Counted from the stretch's first letter, positions 27,212-36,923 are shown. The stretch: DNA of 64,000 bases from Anaerolineae bacterium (GCA_022821805.1 JAJECX010000031.1:1-64000), one strand, 5' to 3'. The notes: a model not told the origin generated them from the letters alone. Made by a program: numbers and translations.

Positions 27212-28290
27212 GCCACTCCAATGCAGATCAGCGGCTGAAGGTAGAAGCGGCCAATCAGTTAGTGCAGCGCATCTTCGTCGCGGCCGGACTGCCTCAAGCC
27301 GACGCCGCCACGGTGACCGACAATCTTGTACAAGCCGATTTGCGCGGACATGCATCACATGGCATCTCCCGCGCGCGGGTGTATTGCAATCGCATACGCG
27401 ATGGACTCGTGGCCACGGCGCCGGAGATCAAGGTTCTCAATGAAACGCCAGCCGCGTTCCATCTCGACGGCGGGCACGGTATGGGCGCGGTAGTCGCCGC
27501 CGAAGCCATGCGCATGTGCGTGGATAAGGCACGGTCCAGCGGCATCGCCATGTGCTCTTTGCGAGCGGGCGCGCATTTCGGCATCGCCTCATACTATACG
27601 ATGCAAGCGGCTGAGAAAGACATGATCGGTTACGCTTGTTCCAACGCGCCGGCCACCATGGCGCCCTGGGGCGGCATCACGCCGATGCTGGGCACCAACC
27701 CCTTCAGCATGTCCGTTCCCGCTGGGAAGCATCGACCAATTGTATTCGACAGCTCCAGCAGCATCGTCGCGCGTGGCAAAATCAACCTGGCGGAGATTGA
27801 AGACTGCCCGATTCCACTGGGCTGGGCTATAGACGACAAAGGACGGCCCACGACCAATGCGACAGAGGCGCTAAAGGGCTCGGCGCTGCCCTTCGGAGAA
27901 CACAAAGGATACGGCATCGCCCTAATGATCGACATCCTTGCCGGCGTTCTCAGCGGCGCCGGCTATGGCCCTCATCTCGGCCCGTTGTGGAATAACTCGG
28001 AAACGCATCAAAACCTTGGTTTTTTCCTCTTGGCGATCAATATCGCCTCTTTTCGAAACGTGGAGGAATTCAAGGCCGAGATCGACCAGATGATCGACGA
28101 GATCAAAGCGAGCAAGAAAGCGCCAAACACGGATGAGATTCTGATGCCGGGCGAGATTGAATATCGCAACGAACAATACAATCGCAGACATGGCATAGTA
28201 GTTGGTCCGGGCGTGCTGCGTGATCTGGAAGCGCTTCTGCGCGAATTCGAATTGGATATAGACCTCGCGGCGCATTTGCGTTCTGCCTGA
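27208..28290 (+). CDS. Ldh2-type malate/lactate/ureidoglycolate dehydrogenase family protein
   Basis: A 360-residue NAD(P)-dependent dehydrogenase of the YlbC/AllD family, which has its own fold unrelated to classical lactate dehydrogenases. DLRGHASHGISRARVY contains the active-site His of the family. FGIASYYTM, GTNPFSMSVP and the late FGEHKGYGIALMIDIL follow in the usual order. Members oxidise 2-hydroxy acids such as malate, sulfolactate, ureidoglycolate or 2,3-diketogulonate. Coupled to the DppF gene and followed by an HpaI-type aldolase, it fits 2-hydroxy-acid or sugar-acid breakdown. The start is GTG. Confidence 0.9.
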   Translation: MSHSNADQRLKVEAANQLVQRIFVAAGLPQADAATVTDNLVQADLRGHASHGISRARVYCNRIRDGLVATAPEIKVLNETPAAFHLDGGHGMGAVVAAEAMRMCVDKARSSGIAMCSLRAGAHFGIASYYTMQAAEKDMIGYACSNAPATMAPWGGITPMLGTNPFSMSVPAGKHRPIVFDSSSSIVARGKINLAEIEDCPIPLGWAIDDKGRPTTNATEALKGSALPFGEHKGYGIALMIDILAGVLSGAGYGPHLGPLWNNSETHQNLGFFLLAINIASFRNVEEFKAEIDQMIDEIKASKKAPNTDEILMPGEIEYRNEQYNRRHGIVVGPGVLRDLEALLREFELDIDLAAHLRSA

Positions 28291-28326
28291 GAACAGCTTT
28301 TATTTACCTAACAGATTGAGGAAACG

Positions 28327-29109
28327 ATGACCATTATTCCGCCAAATCGTATGAAGTCTCTGCTGCGTTCGGGAAAATCGGTTGCTGGCACCATGTTGGC
28401 GGAGTTCCGGCAGCCGTCGGTCATGCAAGCGCTAAAGAACGCTGGCTTCGACTTCGCAACAATCGACATGGAGCACGGCGTCTTCGATTACGAATCGGTT
28501 GCTGATCTGAGCCGCTTCGGGCGCCATATCGGCATCACGCCGCTGGTAAGAGTGCCCGACAAACAATATCCCTATATCGCGCGCGCTCTGGATGTTGGCG
28601 CGCAAGGCATTATGGTTCCGCGACTGCGCTCCGCGGAAGATGTTCGGGAAGTCGTCAATGCCATCAAGTATCCACCGTTTGGCGAGCGCGGCTGTTCGTT
28701 TAACAGAGGACATACCGATTTCCATGGCGGACCACTGACTGAGAATATGCGAGCGGCAAACGAAGAAACGCTGCTCATCGTTCAAGTCGAGACGCGTGGC
28801 GCGCTGGACGAGATTGAAGATATCGCGTCGATAGCGGGAGTGGATGTGTTGCTCATCGGTCCGACAGACCTTTCGATTAACTTGGGTGTGGCTGGTCAAT
28901 TGGATGCGCCGCCGCTGATTGAGGCGATTAAGCTGACCTTAGCAGTTTGCGAGAAACACGGTGTTGCCGCGGGCATCCAAATCACGAATCTGGAATGGTT
29001 AATTCACTGGGCAGAGCGGGGAATGCGTGTGCTCAGCTCGTTTTCTGAGGTGGCTTTGCTGCAGCGGGGCGGCATGTCCGTCACCCAAGAACTCGCGAGA
29101 TTTCGCTAG
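28327..29109 (+). CDS. HpcH/HpaI family aldolase
   Basis: A 260-residue class II pyruvate aldolase. ATIDMEHGVFDYES carries the early acidic/His segment, and VRVPDKQYPYIARALDVGA holds the substrate Arg. The divalent-metal ligands are Glu in VQVETRGALDEIE and Asp in LLIGPTDLS. The enzyme should split a 4-hydroxy-2-oxo acid to pyruvate (or a pyruvate derivative) and an aldehyde. TTGAGGAAACG precedes the ATG. It closes the plus-strand operon and plausibly acts after the dehydrogenase upstream. Confidence 0.92.
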   Translation: MTIIPPNRMKSLLRSGKSVAGTMLAEFRQPSVMQALKNAGFDFATIDMEHGVFDYESVADLSRFGRHIGITPLVRVPDKQYPYIARALDVGAQGIMVPRLRSAEDVREVVNAIKYPPFGERGCSFNRGHTDFHGGPLTENMRAANEETLLIVQVETRGALDEIEDIASIAGVDVLLIGPTDLSINLGVAGQLDAPPLIEAIKLTLAVCEKHGVAAGIQITNLEWLIHWAERGMRVLSSFSEVALLQRGGMSVTQELARFR

Positions 29110-29354
29110 TTAGCGTAACCTGTTCCTACCGAACTAAAGGTGTCTACGGGCCACAAGAGATGGCGGAAGGGGTTGCTCTCGACCCTCACTGCGACCTCCG
29201 TGTTTCCTCTCCGTCATCTGTAGTGAAAAAAAATCTCGCTGTCCGCAATAAAACTCGGTGAAGTTGGTCAGTCTCGGCGTGCCGTGTCTACGCGCCCTAC
29301 GCAACCCTCGGTGGTGAAAGGCGCGGCTTCTCTCTTTGCTCGCGCCCGTCTCCG

Positions 29355-30467
29355 CTAAATCACCTCGAGATAATCGCGATCGGGCAATTCCGGAAAGGGC
29401 GCATGCGGCTCCGCCTGATACCAGAATGCCGTCGATGCGATATCATCTTGCAGCGGCAAATAACGCCACTCGTCAAAAGCCGCTTCGTGCAGCGAGCCCG
29501 AGCGCCAGCCGAGCGCCTGAATCGTCACCCGCAAGTCTTCTTCAAATCGAATCGGATCCGGTATATGCCAGCGATACATGCCAAAGCGCTGCTGGCTCTG
29601 GTAGAAGCCATCCGGCTTGATGACCTGGGGCAATCCCAGATAAGGCGTTGTGTAGGGCGTGTAGTAGCCGTCCTGATTGCCGAAGCACCAGGCGCCGCCG
29701 AAGTAATCTTCGGTGCCGGTGCCGCAGATGGTGGGGAAGTCGCTATCGCCATCCATATAAAACTTGATCTCGCCCTCGCCCCACCAGCCGCGGTTATTGC
29801 TGCCCCAAGCCATATACGTCCCGACATAATGCCCCATGCCCTTGACGCCATCGAGAATGGTATAGACCTCTTTGTAGGGCAACGGATTGCTGCGGCGCCA
29901 TTGCGCGTGCAAGTAGCCGACATCCTCCGGCACATCGGTCAGCGTATAATCGAACTGATAGAAGAGCGGCTGTACCGGCACATCAAGCAGGTTTTCTATC
30001 GTGATCCGAGCGCTCTTGCGGAAGGGCATTTCCCAATAGCTGTTGAAGGCGCTGTGGGAATTGGCTGATATGGGCATGGAGTTGACCGGACAGAATTCCG
30101 TCCAGCCATTGCAGAAGAAGTCGCCAAACGGCGCTTCGATCGACGGCGTATCTTCATCGTCCCAATAAAAGCGCAGGATCAATGAGCGCCAGTATTTGGC
30201 ATAGGTGGTGATCCAGATATGCTGAATGGCGCCCGGTCCCTCAATCTCAGCCAGCGTCGTGACGCTGTTGGCTTCCAGACCGATGCAGGGCGACACTTTC
30301 CAGCCCTGCCCCAGGTCTTGCGCCGCCGACGAAGAAAAGCCCTCCGTGGCCATGCCGCCCGCCCCTTTTTCGCCTTTGAAGTTCTCCGCAGTGATCGAGC
30401 GCGTCTTCGCCTTGGACAAGCGCGAGATATTGCCCATATTCAAATGCAATCCGTTGAAGTAATTCAT
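29355..30467 (-). CDS. DUF2961 (GH172-type) glycoside hydrolase
   Basis: A 370-residue DUF2961 protein. The hallmark GTGTEDYFGGAW is present, as are GPGAIQHIWIT near the N terminus and APFGDFF before it. DUF2961 proteins are now classed as GH172, whose studied members act on fructofuranosides or D-arabinofuranosides and often form hexamers. No signal peptide is visible, so it probably works in the cytoplasm on imported material. It is the last gene after an Opp-type importer, separated by about 120 bases that contain a palindrome. The substrate is therefore likely a furanosyl oligosaccharide, by inference. Confidence 0.88.
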   Translation of the reverse strand: MNYFNGLHLNMGNISRLSKAKTRSITAENFKGEKGAGGMATEGFSSSAAQDLGQGWKVSPCIGLEANSVTTLAEIEGPGAIQHIWITTYAKYWRSLILRFYWDDEDTPSIEAPFGDFFCNGWTEFCPVNSMPISANSHSAFNSYWEMPFRKSARITIENLLDVPVQPLFYQFDYTLTDVPEDVGYLHAQWRRSNPLPYKEVYTILDGVKGMGHYVGTYMAWGSNNRGWWGEGEIKFYMDGDSDFPTICGTGTEDYFGGAWCFGNQDGYYTPYTTPYLGLPQVIKPDGFYQSQQRFGMYRWHIPDPIRFEEDLRVTIQALGWRSGSLHEAAFDEWRYLPLQDDIASTAFWYQAEPHAPFPELPDRDYLEVI

Positions 30468-30545
30468 TACGACGCCTCATTTATCATCTTTGCCGGATCA
30501 GGTTCGCCAAGCGATTAGCGATTGGGTATCTTTCGCTAGAGTGGA

Positions 30546-30567
30546 CGAGCCAAGGCTCGCCCCTACA
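30546..30567. repeat. Intergenic palindrome, copy of the 15107 element
   Basis: The 22 bases are identical to 15107-15128: CGAGCC-AA-GGCTCG followed by CCCCTACA. It lies between the GH172 gene and the OppF-type ATPase gene. Confidence 0.8.
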
Positions 30568-30589
30568 AGGTTTGGCGCTGGCGGGCGAT

Positions 30590-31606
30590 TCACAGATTCG
30601 CCCCGGCAGGCTTGGCGGTCGCGTCTGGCTCGAAGTCGACCGGCTTGTAGCAAAGCGCTTGGCGCTCGGCCGACATTCGCACCATTGGCGGGATGGTATT
30701 TTCGCAGATCGCCTGTACATATTTGCAGCGTTTGGAGAATTTGCAGGCTTGCGCCTGAAACTCTTTGATTTCAATATCCGGCAGCGCCACCTGTCGTTCC
30801 CATTTGTGGTCGACGGTCGGGACGGAATCAAGCAGCAGCTCGGTGTAGGGATGCGCCGAATCGGTCAGAATCTGCTCCGATGGACCGTATTCCACCACGC
30901 TGCCGCGATACATGATGCCGATATAATCGCTGACATAGTAGGCGGTCGAGAGATCATGCGTGATATACACGAAGCTGACCTTGTATCGCTCCTTGAGTTC
31001 GAGGAAGAGGTTGACGATGTTCATGCGCAGCGAAGCGTCAATCATGCTGACCGGCTCATCGGCGACGATTAGTTTCGGCCGGGGGATGAGGCTGCGCGCG
31101 ACCGAGATCCGCTGCAATTCACCGCCGGAGAATTGATTGGCGTACTTGCCTTCGACGCGGGACAGGTCCAAGCCCACCGATTCCAGCACTTCCGCTACGA
31201 TCTCACGAGCCTCTTTGCGGTTCGCCGCGATCTTCAGCCGCAGCGCTGCATTGAAGAGATACTTGTCCACCCTTTTTCGCGCGCTGAACGCTTCAAAGGG
31301 ATTCTGAAAGATCGGCTGCACCGCGCGGTAATAGTCTCTCCCCTTCAGCCCGGCGCCGCCTTTTTCGAATAGCGGGTGGCCCTCAATCAGCACATCGCCG
31401 GAAGTCGGATGCTCCAACTCCAGGATGATCCGCGCCAGCGTGGTCTTGCCGCTGCCGGATTCGCCGACGATGCTCAAAATCGATGGTTCAGCCGCCGGCA
31501 AGCTCAAGCTGACATCGTCGACCGCCACCAGCCGCGTGCCAAATACCAAGCCGCCGATGCGGAAGACCTTGCTCACATTGCGCAATTCGAGCAGATTCTC
31601 GCTCAA
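30590..31606 (-). CDS. ABC transporter ATP-binding protein, OppF type
   Basis: A 338-residue ATPase: Walker A GESGSGKTT, Q-loop FQNPFEAF, signature FSGGELQR, Walker B LIVADEP, and switch His in ITHDLS. The C-terminal extension has cysteines in CKFSKRCKYVQAIC. I chose the TTG at 31606 because it overlaps the previous stop in TTGA, giving tight coupling; the frame to 31633 adds nine residues inside the upstream gene. It is the second ATPase of the Opp-type importer. Confidence 0.93.
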   Translation of the reverse strand: MSENLLELRNVSKVFRIGGLVFGTRLVAVDDVSLSLPAAEPSILSIVGESGSGKTTLARIILELEHPTSGDVLIEGHPLFEKGGAGLKGRDYYRAVQPIFQNPFEAFSARKRVDKYLFNAALRLKIAANRKEAREIVAEVLESVGLDLSRVEGKYANQFSGGELQRISVARSLIPRPKLIVADEPVSMIDASLRMNIVNLFLELKERYKVSFVYITHDLSTAYYVSDYIGIMYRGSVVEYGPSEQILTDSAHPYTELLLDSVPTVDHKWERQVALPDIEIKEFQAQACKFSKRCKYVQAICENTIPPMVRMSAERQALCYKPVDFEPDATAKPAGANL

Positions 31607-32586
31607 GAGGCTCGTTCCCCATAAAGGTGACAAGAGACAAAATGTTCCGGCTCGATCTGAAGCAGGGCTGGCGCCTCATGCGCGCAGTGGTCCATCACTT
31701 TGGGGCAGCGCGCGGCGAAGCGGCAGCCGGCCGGCGGGTTTACCAGATTTGGCGGCCGGCCCGAGATGCCCACCCGCTGCGTACGGTCGCCAACGCGCGG
31801 CAAAGACCCTATCAGCATCTGCGTATATGGATGGGCGGGATTATTGAAAATGGCATCGGTTGGTCCATATTCCACCAGCTTGCCAGCGTACATGATCGCC
31901 AGCCGGTCGCTGATCTGATAATGCACGCCCATATCATGCGAGACCACAACCAGCGTGTTTTCCATCTGCTGCTGCAATTCAGTCAACATCAGCAGGATGC
32001 CCTTCTGGACCACCACATCCAGCGCGGTCGTCGGCTCATCCGCCAGGACGATCTGCGGATGCAGGAAGGTGCCCAGCGCCACCAGCACGCGCTGTTTCAT
32101 CCCGCCGCTCAGCTGATGCGGGTACGATTTCAACACCTCTACCGGCAATTCCAATTCCTTGAGATAAGCCGCCACCCGCTCGCGTATCGCGGTCTTGCCT
32201 ACGGCTCGTAATGAATGGTCCCGCGGCACGGCGTCAAAGAATTGACTCTCGATGCGTATCACTGGATTGAGCACACTCATCGAACCCTGCGGAATATAAG
32301 AAATGAATTCCCACCAATGCTGCCGGATTTCGCCCGGTCCGATGGTCTTGACCTTGCCCTTGCCGTCAGGGAAATCGGCTTCGTAAGTGCCGGAGACGAT
32401 CTGCAGCGGCGGCTGTATATAGTCGTAGAGCGCCTTTAGCAAGGTCGATTTGCCGCAGCCCGATTCGCCGGCGATGCCCAGCACTTCGTTCGGCTGTATA
32501 TCAAAGGAGACGCCATCCACCGCCTGCACGACGCCGCGCGGCGTATCGTAGTAGCACTTTAGGTCGCGCAGCCTAAGCATCGCCAT
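31603..32586 (-). CDS. ABC transporter ATP-binding protein, OppD type
   Basis: A 327-residue ATPase: Walker [10 protein letters not shown], signature LSGGMKQR, Walker B IVLADEP, and switch His in VSHDMG. The C-terminal extension includes CRFAARCPKVMDHC. Two in-frame ATGs (32586, 32580) both fall inside the end of the permease gene, so the genes are coupled. It pairs with the OppF-type subunit. Confidence 0.94.
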   Translation of the reverse strand: MAMLRLRDLKCYYDTPRGVVQAVDGVSFDIQPNEVLGIAGESGCGKSTLLKALYDYIQPPLQIVSGTYEADFPDGKGKVKTIGPGEIRQHWWEFISYIPQGSMSVLNPVIRIESQFFDAVPRDHSLRAVGKTAIRERVAAYLKELELPVEVLKSYPHQLSGGMKQRVLVALGTFLHPQIVLADEPTTALDVVVQKGILLMLTELQQQMENTLVVVSHDMGVHYQISDRLAIMYAGKLVEYGPTDAIFNNPAHPYTQMLIGSLPRVGDRTQRVGISGRPPNLVNPPAGCRFAARCPKVMDHCAHEAPALLQIEPEHFVSCHLYGERAS

Positions 32587-33406
32587 GCCCCCGCCGTTCC
32601 GCCGAGAGGTTGGATATGCCCGTCGATATCAGGAACAAGGCGATAAACAGCAAGATGATGGCGACCACAGGCGAGCCGATCCACCACCAGCGGCGTCCCA
32701 GCAATGCCTGGTGCTGCAGCGCCCAATAGATCGTGGTGCCCAGCGTCGCTTCTTCCAGACTCGACAAGCCGATCACCGCCAGGCCCGACTCGGTAGCGAT
32801 GGCGACCAAGACCGTGTTGACGAAGTTGGCCATCGCCCAGCTGAAGATATGGGGCACGATCTCTTCCGCCAATATCTGAATGGTGCTCGAGCCAGAGAAG
32901 CGCGCTGTGTTTACGAACTGGCGCTCGCGCATGCTCAGCGCGATCGAACGCATCTGCCGCGCGGGCCAGGGCCAGTTGAACAGGATCAAAATGATGCTGA
33001 TTAAAACCAGCGAGGCTCGTCCCTGCAGCAACGAAGACATCAAGATGAGAATGGGCAACGAAGGGACGACGATGAAGACATCTGCCAAGAGCGTGATGAC
33101 GCGGTCCGGGATGCCGCCGAGGAAGCCGGCCCCCAGCCCGGCAAAGACACCGATGAGTGTAGCGAAGAAGGCGACGAACAAACCAATGAAGAGTGAATTC
33201 TGCGTAGCGTAGGACAGCAGCCAAAAGGTATCTTGCCCCAAATTGGTCGTGCCCAGCAGATGCTCGGCGCTCGGCTGCAGGTTGCGCGGGTGCCGGATCC
33301 AAGAGCGCGGGTCTTCCGGCGAAAAGAAGGGCAAGATGACGCCAAGAATGATGAAAGCGGCGAGCATGATCAAGCCGATGGTCAGCCGCGGGCTCCCCTT
33401 GCGCAT
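32573..33406 (-). CDS. ABC transporter permease, OppC type
   Basis: A 277-residue permease with six hydrophobic segments. The segment between the first membrane helix and LLGTTNLGQDTFW is short, so this is the usual OppC layout and not the long-loop type. The docking loop near FVNTARFSGSSTIQILAEEIVP diverges from the peptide-transporter consensus, as in oligosaccharide-type relatives. It begins two bases before the OppB-type gene ends. It forms the channel with 33409-34407. Confidence 0.93.
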   Translation of the reverse strand: MRKGSPRLTIGLIMLAAFIILGVILPFFSPEDPRSWIRHPRNLQPSAEHLLGTTNLGQDTFWLLSYATQNSLFIGLFVAFFATLIGVFAGLGAGFLGGIPDRVITLLADVFIVVPSLPILILMSSLLQGRASLVLISIILILFNWPWPARQMRSIALSMRERQFVNTARFSGSSTIQILAEEIVPHIFSWAMANFVNTVLVAIATESGLAVIGLSSLEEATLGTTIYWALQHQALLGRRWWWIGSPVVAIILLFIALFLISTGISNLSAERRGHGDA

Positions 33407-33408
33407 CG

Positions 33409-34407
33409 CTATCGCTGCCTGATCCGCGGATCAAAGAAGGGATAAAGCAGGTCGATAATCAAGGTTGACGAGGCGACCGCAATAATGGAAATCGAAATCG
33501 TGCCCATCAGCAAGTTGTAATCGGCTTGCAAGACCGCGTTATAGGTGATCGTGCCCAAACCGGGATAACCAAAGAGAATCTCGGTAATCAGCGCGCCGTT
33601 GAAAATGGCGCCAATTTGCAGCGCCAATACCGTCACCTGCGGCAGAATCGCGTTGCGCAGGACGTAGGCGGTCATGATGCGCCCCTCGCCGGCGCCTTTG
33701 AGCTTGGCGAAATAGACGAAGTCTTCTTCCGAAATGCTTGACGAAAGCGCCTTCATGCTCAGCACCCACCAGCCGAAGCCGACGATGACAATCGAGGCGG
33801 CCGGCAGAACCGAGTTGTAGATCACGCTGGTGATGAACTCCAGGGAAGGCGGATCGCCGCGGATGGAGAAGAAGAGGGGAAAAATCGGATTGATATGGAT
33901 GAACAAGATGATCAAGATGAGGGCGGTGATGTAATAGGGGATTGGGTAGACAAAGATAGCGATGACTTCCAAGGTGCGCGAGGAGAGCCAGCGGCTCTTG
34001 TAGCCGGCCAGCAAGCCGATGGCGTTGCCCAGGATCCAGGCGATAATCGTGGAACTCAGCAGCAAGCCAAGCGTCCAGGGGAGCGCGCGCCCGACCACTT
34101 CGTTCACCGGCGTGGGGAACAAGGACAGCGAGGGACCAAAGTCACGCGTGAGAAAGGTGCGGTGGAAGAAGCCAAAATATTGCTCTGCCAAGGTCCCCTC
34201 CAGGCCGAAAGCCTGCGTAAGCGTGGCGCGCATCGCCTCGACCTGTTCCGCTTCCATATAGGCGCCGCGGGTCATGATGCGCCCAAGCATTGACTCGACC
34301 GGATCGGACGGCATGAAGCGCGGCACGAAGAAGACCACGGTGATGCCGATCCAGATTACCAGCACATAAGCGATGACCCGCGTGACAACGAATTTCGCAA
34401 ATTGCAT
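33409..34407 (-). CDS. ABC transporter permease, OppB type
   Basis: A 332-residue permease opening MQFAKFVVTRVIAYVLVIWI. The first loop contains PSDPVESML and later FGPSLSLFPTPVNEVV; the docking loop FAKLKGAGEGRIMTAYVLRN is present. It follows the binding-protein gene after 233 bases. Together with the OppC-type permease it forms the membrane part of an importer linked by context to a GH172 enzyme. Confidence 0.94.
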   Translation of the reverse strand: MQFAKFVVTRVIAYVLVIWIGITVVFFVPRFMPSDPVESMLGRIMTRGAYMEAEQVEAMRATLTQAFGLEGTLAEQYFGFFHRTFLTRDFGPSLSLFPTPVNEVVGRALPWTLGLLLSSTIIAWILGNAIGLLAGYKSRWLSSRTLEVIAIFVYPIPYYITALILIILFIHINPIFPLFFSIRGDPPSLEFITSVIYNSVLPAASIVIVGFGWWVLSMKALSSSISEEDFVYFAKLKGAGEGRIMTAYVLRNAILPQVTVLALQIGAIFNGALITEILFGYPGLGTITYNAVLQADYNLLMGTISISIIAVASSTLIIDLLYPFFDPRIRQR

Positions 34408-34640
34408 CTTGCGCCCTCTACTAAAGGCGCCCCCATCTCAAATCCTTCCCCGACCGCCAGTGTCCACGCGGCGCATAAAGAGGGAAGGACTGTCTCCGAG
34501 CATCTACGCTGTCGAGATGTTCCCCTTCCCACCTTGTGAGGGCAAGGGGCCGGCTCACGTAGATACAGACCTTCGGGGGATGGGGGCAATCTGGACGCGC
34601 CCGTCAAAGCGCGCCCATTCATGAGAATTACCGATTCATT

Positions 34641-36542
34641 CTAGCCATCAGACTTCGGCTGAATGAATGGCATGTGGTACTTGAACAGCGACCACCACCA
34701 CCAAGGTCCTTCGTAGAAGTAATCGGCTGTTGGCAAGCCGTCCCAGTAAGTCGTGATGACCGGCACGAATTTCGAGGTGCCGAACATCGGCAGCCAGGGC
34801 CGCTCGACGATGAACTGTTTCTCGAATTCGGTCAGCAGCGGGATGGTATCCGGGTGATCGCTCGGCAGCGGCGCGATCTGATCGAGGATACCGCTTAGCG
34901 CGTCGCTATCGTAACGCATGGCGTTGCCAGGCGCCGGCTGACCAATGGGCACGATGTGGCGCTTGTGCCAGAAGGCATCCAGCAGATCCCAGCTATCGGG
35001 CAAGGCGCCGCAACCGGGCCAGTAGGAGCCGGCGTCAAATTCGCCGCGGCTGTAATTGCTCCAGAAGGTGCCGGAGTCCATCTGCTGCACGGTGGCGTCG
35101 ATGCCGAATGCGCGCCAGTTGTCGGCGACGGCGAAAGCCAGACGCTGCGACTGCACCTCGAAGTTTGAGGGCGAGTTAATGGTGATCTGCCAGGGGGAGC
35201 CATCGGGCTTGTGCCAAGCGCCATTTTCCAGCGCGAAGCCCTCGGCTTGCAGCATCTCGGTGGCTTTGTCCGGATCATGCTTCCACCAGCCCACGCCGAA
35301 GAGATCCACCAGCGCCTCTTCGTCTTCAGGCATGCCTTCGACGCCTTGCTCAGCCAGGATCGCAGCGATATCGACAGCATAATTGGGATCGAAGGGCTGG
35401 TAGCCGTCTTCAAATGCGAACTCGGTCATCCACTCGCGCATTGGCTTGTGGAAGGCATCGTGAATCACCTGCACCGGCGGCACCGCCAGCGGCGATACGC
35501 GCAGGATGCCGGCGAAGGTGGCCAAGCCGACGCTCTTGATATCGGTGGCCAGCGCTATCGCCCAGCGCACGTTTTGGTTATCCCAAGGTTCTTGCGAGTT
35601 CGAGAAGACGATGCCGCGCTCGCAGGGGTCATCAAAGTTGGCCCAGGGGAAGTTTTCGTGCCAGGCGCGCGCGTTCGGGTTGGCATCGCGCAAGATATCC
35701 CAGGCTTCCGGCGAGATGTCGGTGAAGATATCTAGCTGGTTTTGGATGCCGGCGATGATTCGGCGCTCTTCCGTGCCATAGAAACGGAAGAGGACGTGCT
35801 CCGGTCCGGGTTCGCCGAATATCTGGCCTACATCGGTATTCTCCCAGTCCGCGCGCTTGTTATAGAGGAACCAATTGCCGTTGGGATCGACATCCGCCAG
35901 CGTATAGGGTCCGCTGACGACCGGCGGATAATTCTGGAAGGTGGCTGGGTCTTCGTTTTCCCAGATATGCTTGGGCACCGGGCGGAAGTGATCGCCCCAG
36001 ATGTGCACGCCGAGCGTATAACCCAGGCGCGGTTCCGACCGTTTGGTATTCAGAATCATCGTCAGGTCGTCCACCACCTCGTAGCTGTCCACCACTTGCG
36101 AGAGGAAGCCGCTATAGGGGAATTCCGGCGTGCCCAAAACCATGTCGATAGTGAAAGCGACGTCGGCGGTTGTGATCGGCTCGCCATCGCTCCAGCGCAG
36201 ATTATCGCGCAGGGTAATGCGGAAGCTGGTGTAATCGTCGTTCAGCGCCTCCGGCATTTCAGCCGCCAGACCGGGGAATTGCTCGCCGGTCGCGGTGTTG
36301 ATCTCCCACATATTGGAGTAAGCCAACTGGTGCAAGCCCTGGTTAAAGCGGGTGCCCGCCTGGTAGGGGTTGGTCTGCGTGGGATTGTCAATGCGGCCGT
36401 CCAACTGATCAACGATCAAGGTCGTCGCCCGTGGTGTACCGACTTCGGTCATCTCCTGCGCCGTGACCAGCGCGGTGGAAAACAAGACGACAGCCAGCAA
36501 AACTGCGACCGAAAGCAGCACCTTACGATTTTTCCTGATCAT
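34641..36542 (-). CDS. ABC transporter substrate-binding protein, family 5
   Basis: A 633-residue extracytoplasmic binding protein. Signal peptide MIRKNRKVLLSVAVLLAVVL with probable cleavage after LVTAQ and no lipobox cysteine. The family 5 segment LRDNLRWSDGEPITTADV lies near residue 110. It differs in its N-terminal region from the paired proteins at 20046 and 57765, resembling oligosaccharide-binding members. AAGGAG precedes the ATG at a good spacing. It leads the minus-strand operon OppB-OppC-OppD-OppF-GH172 and probably binds the oligosaccharide that the GH172 enzyme breaks down. Confidence 0.93.
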   Translation of the reverse strand: MIRKNRKVLLSVAVLLAVVLFSTALVTAQEMTEVGTPRATTLIVDQLDGRIDNPTQTNPYQAGTRFNQGLHQLAYSNMWEINTATGEQFPGLAAEMPEALNDDYTSFRITLRDNLRWSDGEPITTADVAFTIDMVLGTPEFPYSGFLSQVVDSYEVVDDLTMILNTKRSEPRLGYTLGVHIWGDHFRPVPKHIWENEDPATFQNYPPVVSGPYTLADVDPNGNWFLYNKRADWENTDVGQIFGEPGPEHVLFRFYGTEERRIIAGIQNQLDIFTDISPEAWDILRDANPNARAWHENFPWANFDDPCERGIVFSNSQEPWDNQNVRWAIALATDIKSVGLATFAGILRVSPLAVPPVQVIHDAFHKPMREWMTEFAFEDGYQPFDPNYAVDIAAILAEQGVEGMPEDEEALVDLFGVGWWKHDPDKATEMLQAEGFALENGAWHKPDGSPWQITINSPSNFEVQSQRLAFAVADNWRAFGIDATVQQMDSGTFWSNYSRGEFDAGSYWPGCGALPDSWDLLDAFWHKRHIVPIGQPAPGNAMRYDSDALSGILDQIAPLPSDHPDTIPLLTEFEKQFIVERPWLPMFGTSKFVPVITTYWDGLPTADYFYEGPWWWWSLFKYHMPFIQPKSDG

Positions 36543-36770
36543 CAGAAATCTCCTTGGAATGATTATCGAATCGCTTTGAACTTAGATTATGGATCTGTTC
36601 GTCAATGTTCACCTTTCTCTCAATTTGCTTTCTGCCCACTCTAGCTCGCTGCCACGACAACTTCGACATTCAGCATAAGATAACATATTTGCCGTAGCTC
36701 AACAAAAAAGGCGACAGGCCCACCGGCTGAAAGTTTGTTTTCGCGCATCAGACAGTTTGGCCCGTCCTGA

Positions 36771-36923
36771 ATCGAACTGCTGACCATATGCGACCTCTTG
36801 ACACATGTCTCGCTGGACGCCATGCAGACCTTCGGGGATGCGCTTGCGTCCGCTCGAGCGCTGTCCGACCACAATGGCAGCGCGCTGCTGGCGGATGGCG
36901 GCATTGCTGACATCAGCTTTTGA
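36771..36923 (+). pseudogene. Possible C-terminal gene remnant
   Basis: A plus-strand frame between two stops, ending in TGA at 36921. It encodes a protein-like end containing FGDALASARALSDHNGSALL and finishing ADISF. It has no start or ribosome site, and I do not recognise a family. The balanced composition is the only sign of past coding. Confidence 0.25.

Noticed and set aside
29110..29354. Convergent spacer with an A-run (eight A bases near 29226)
   Set aside because: No stable stem precedes the run on either strand, so I do not call a terminator; the short similarity to 38606-38632 is noted only under the repeat entry.
34408..34640. Minus-strand open frame running through the spacer before the OppB gene
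   Set aside because: Composition with repeated Arg, Pro and Cys and clusters such as PAPCPHKVGRG is typical of GC-rich spacer read by chance; no start signal fits. I see nothing else in this 233-base gap.
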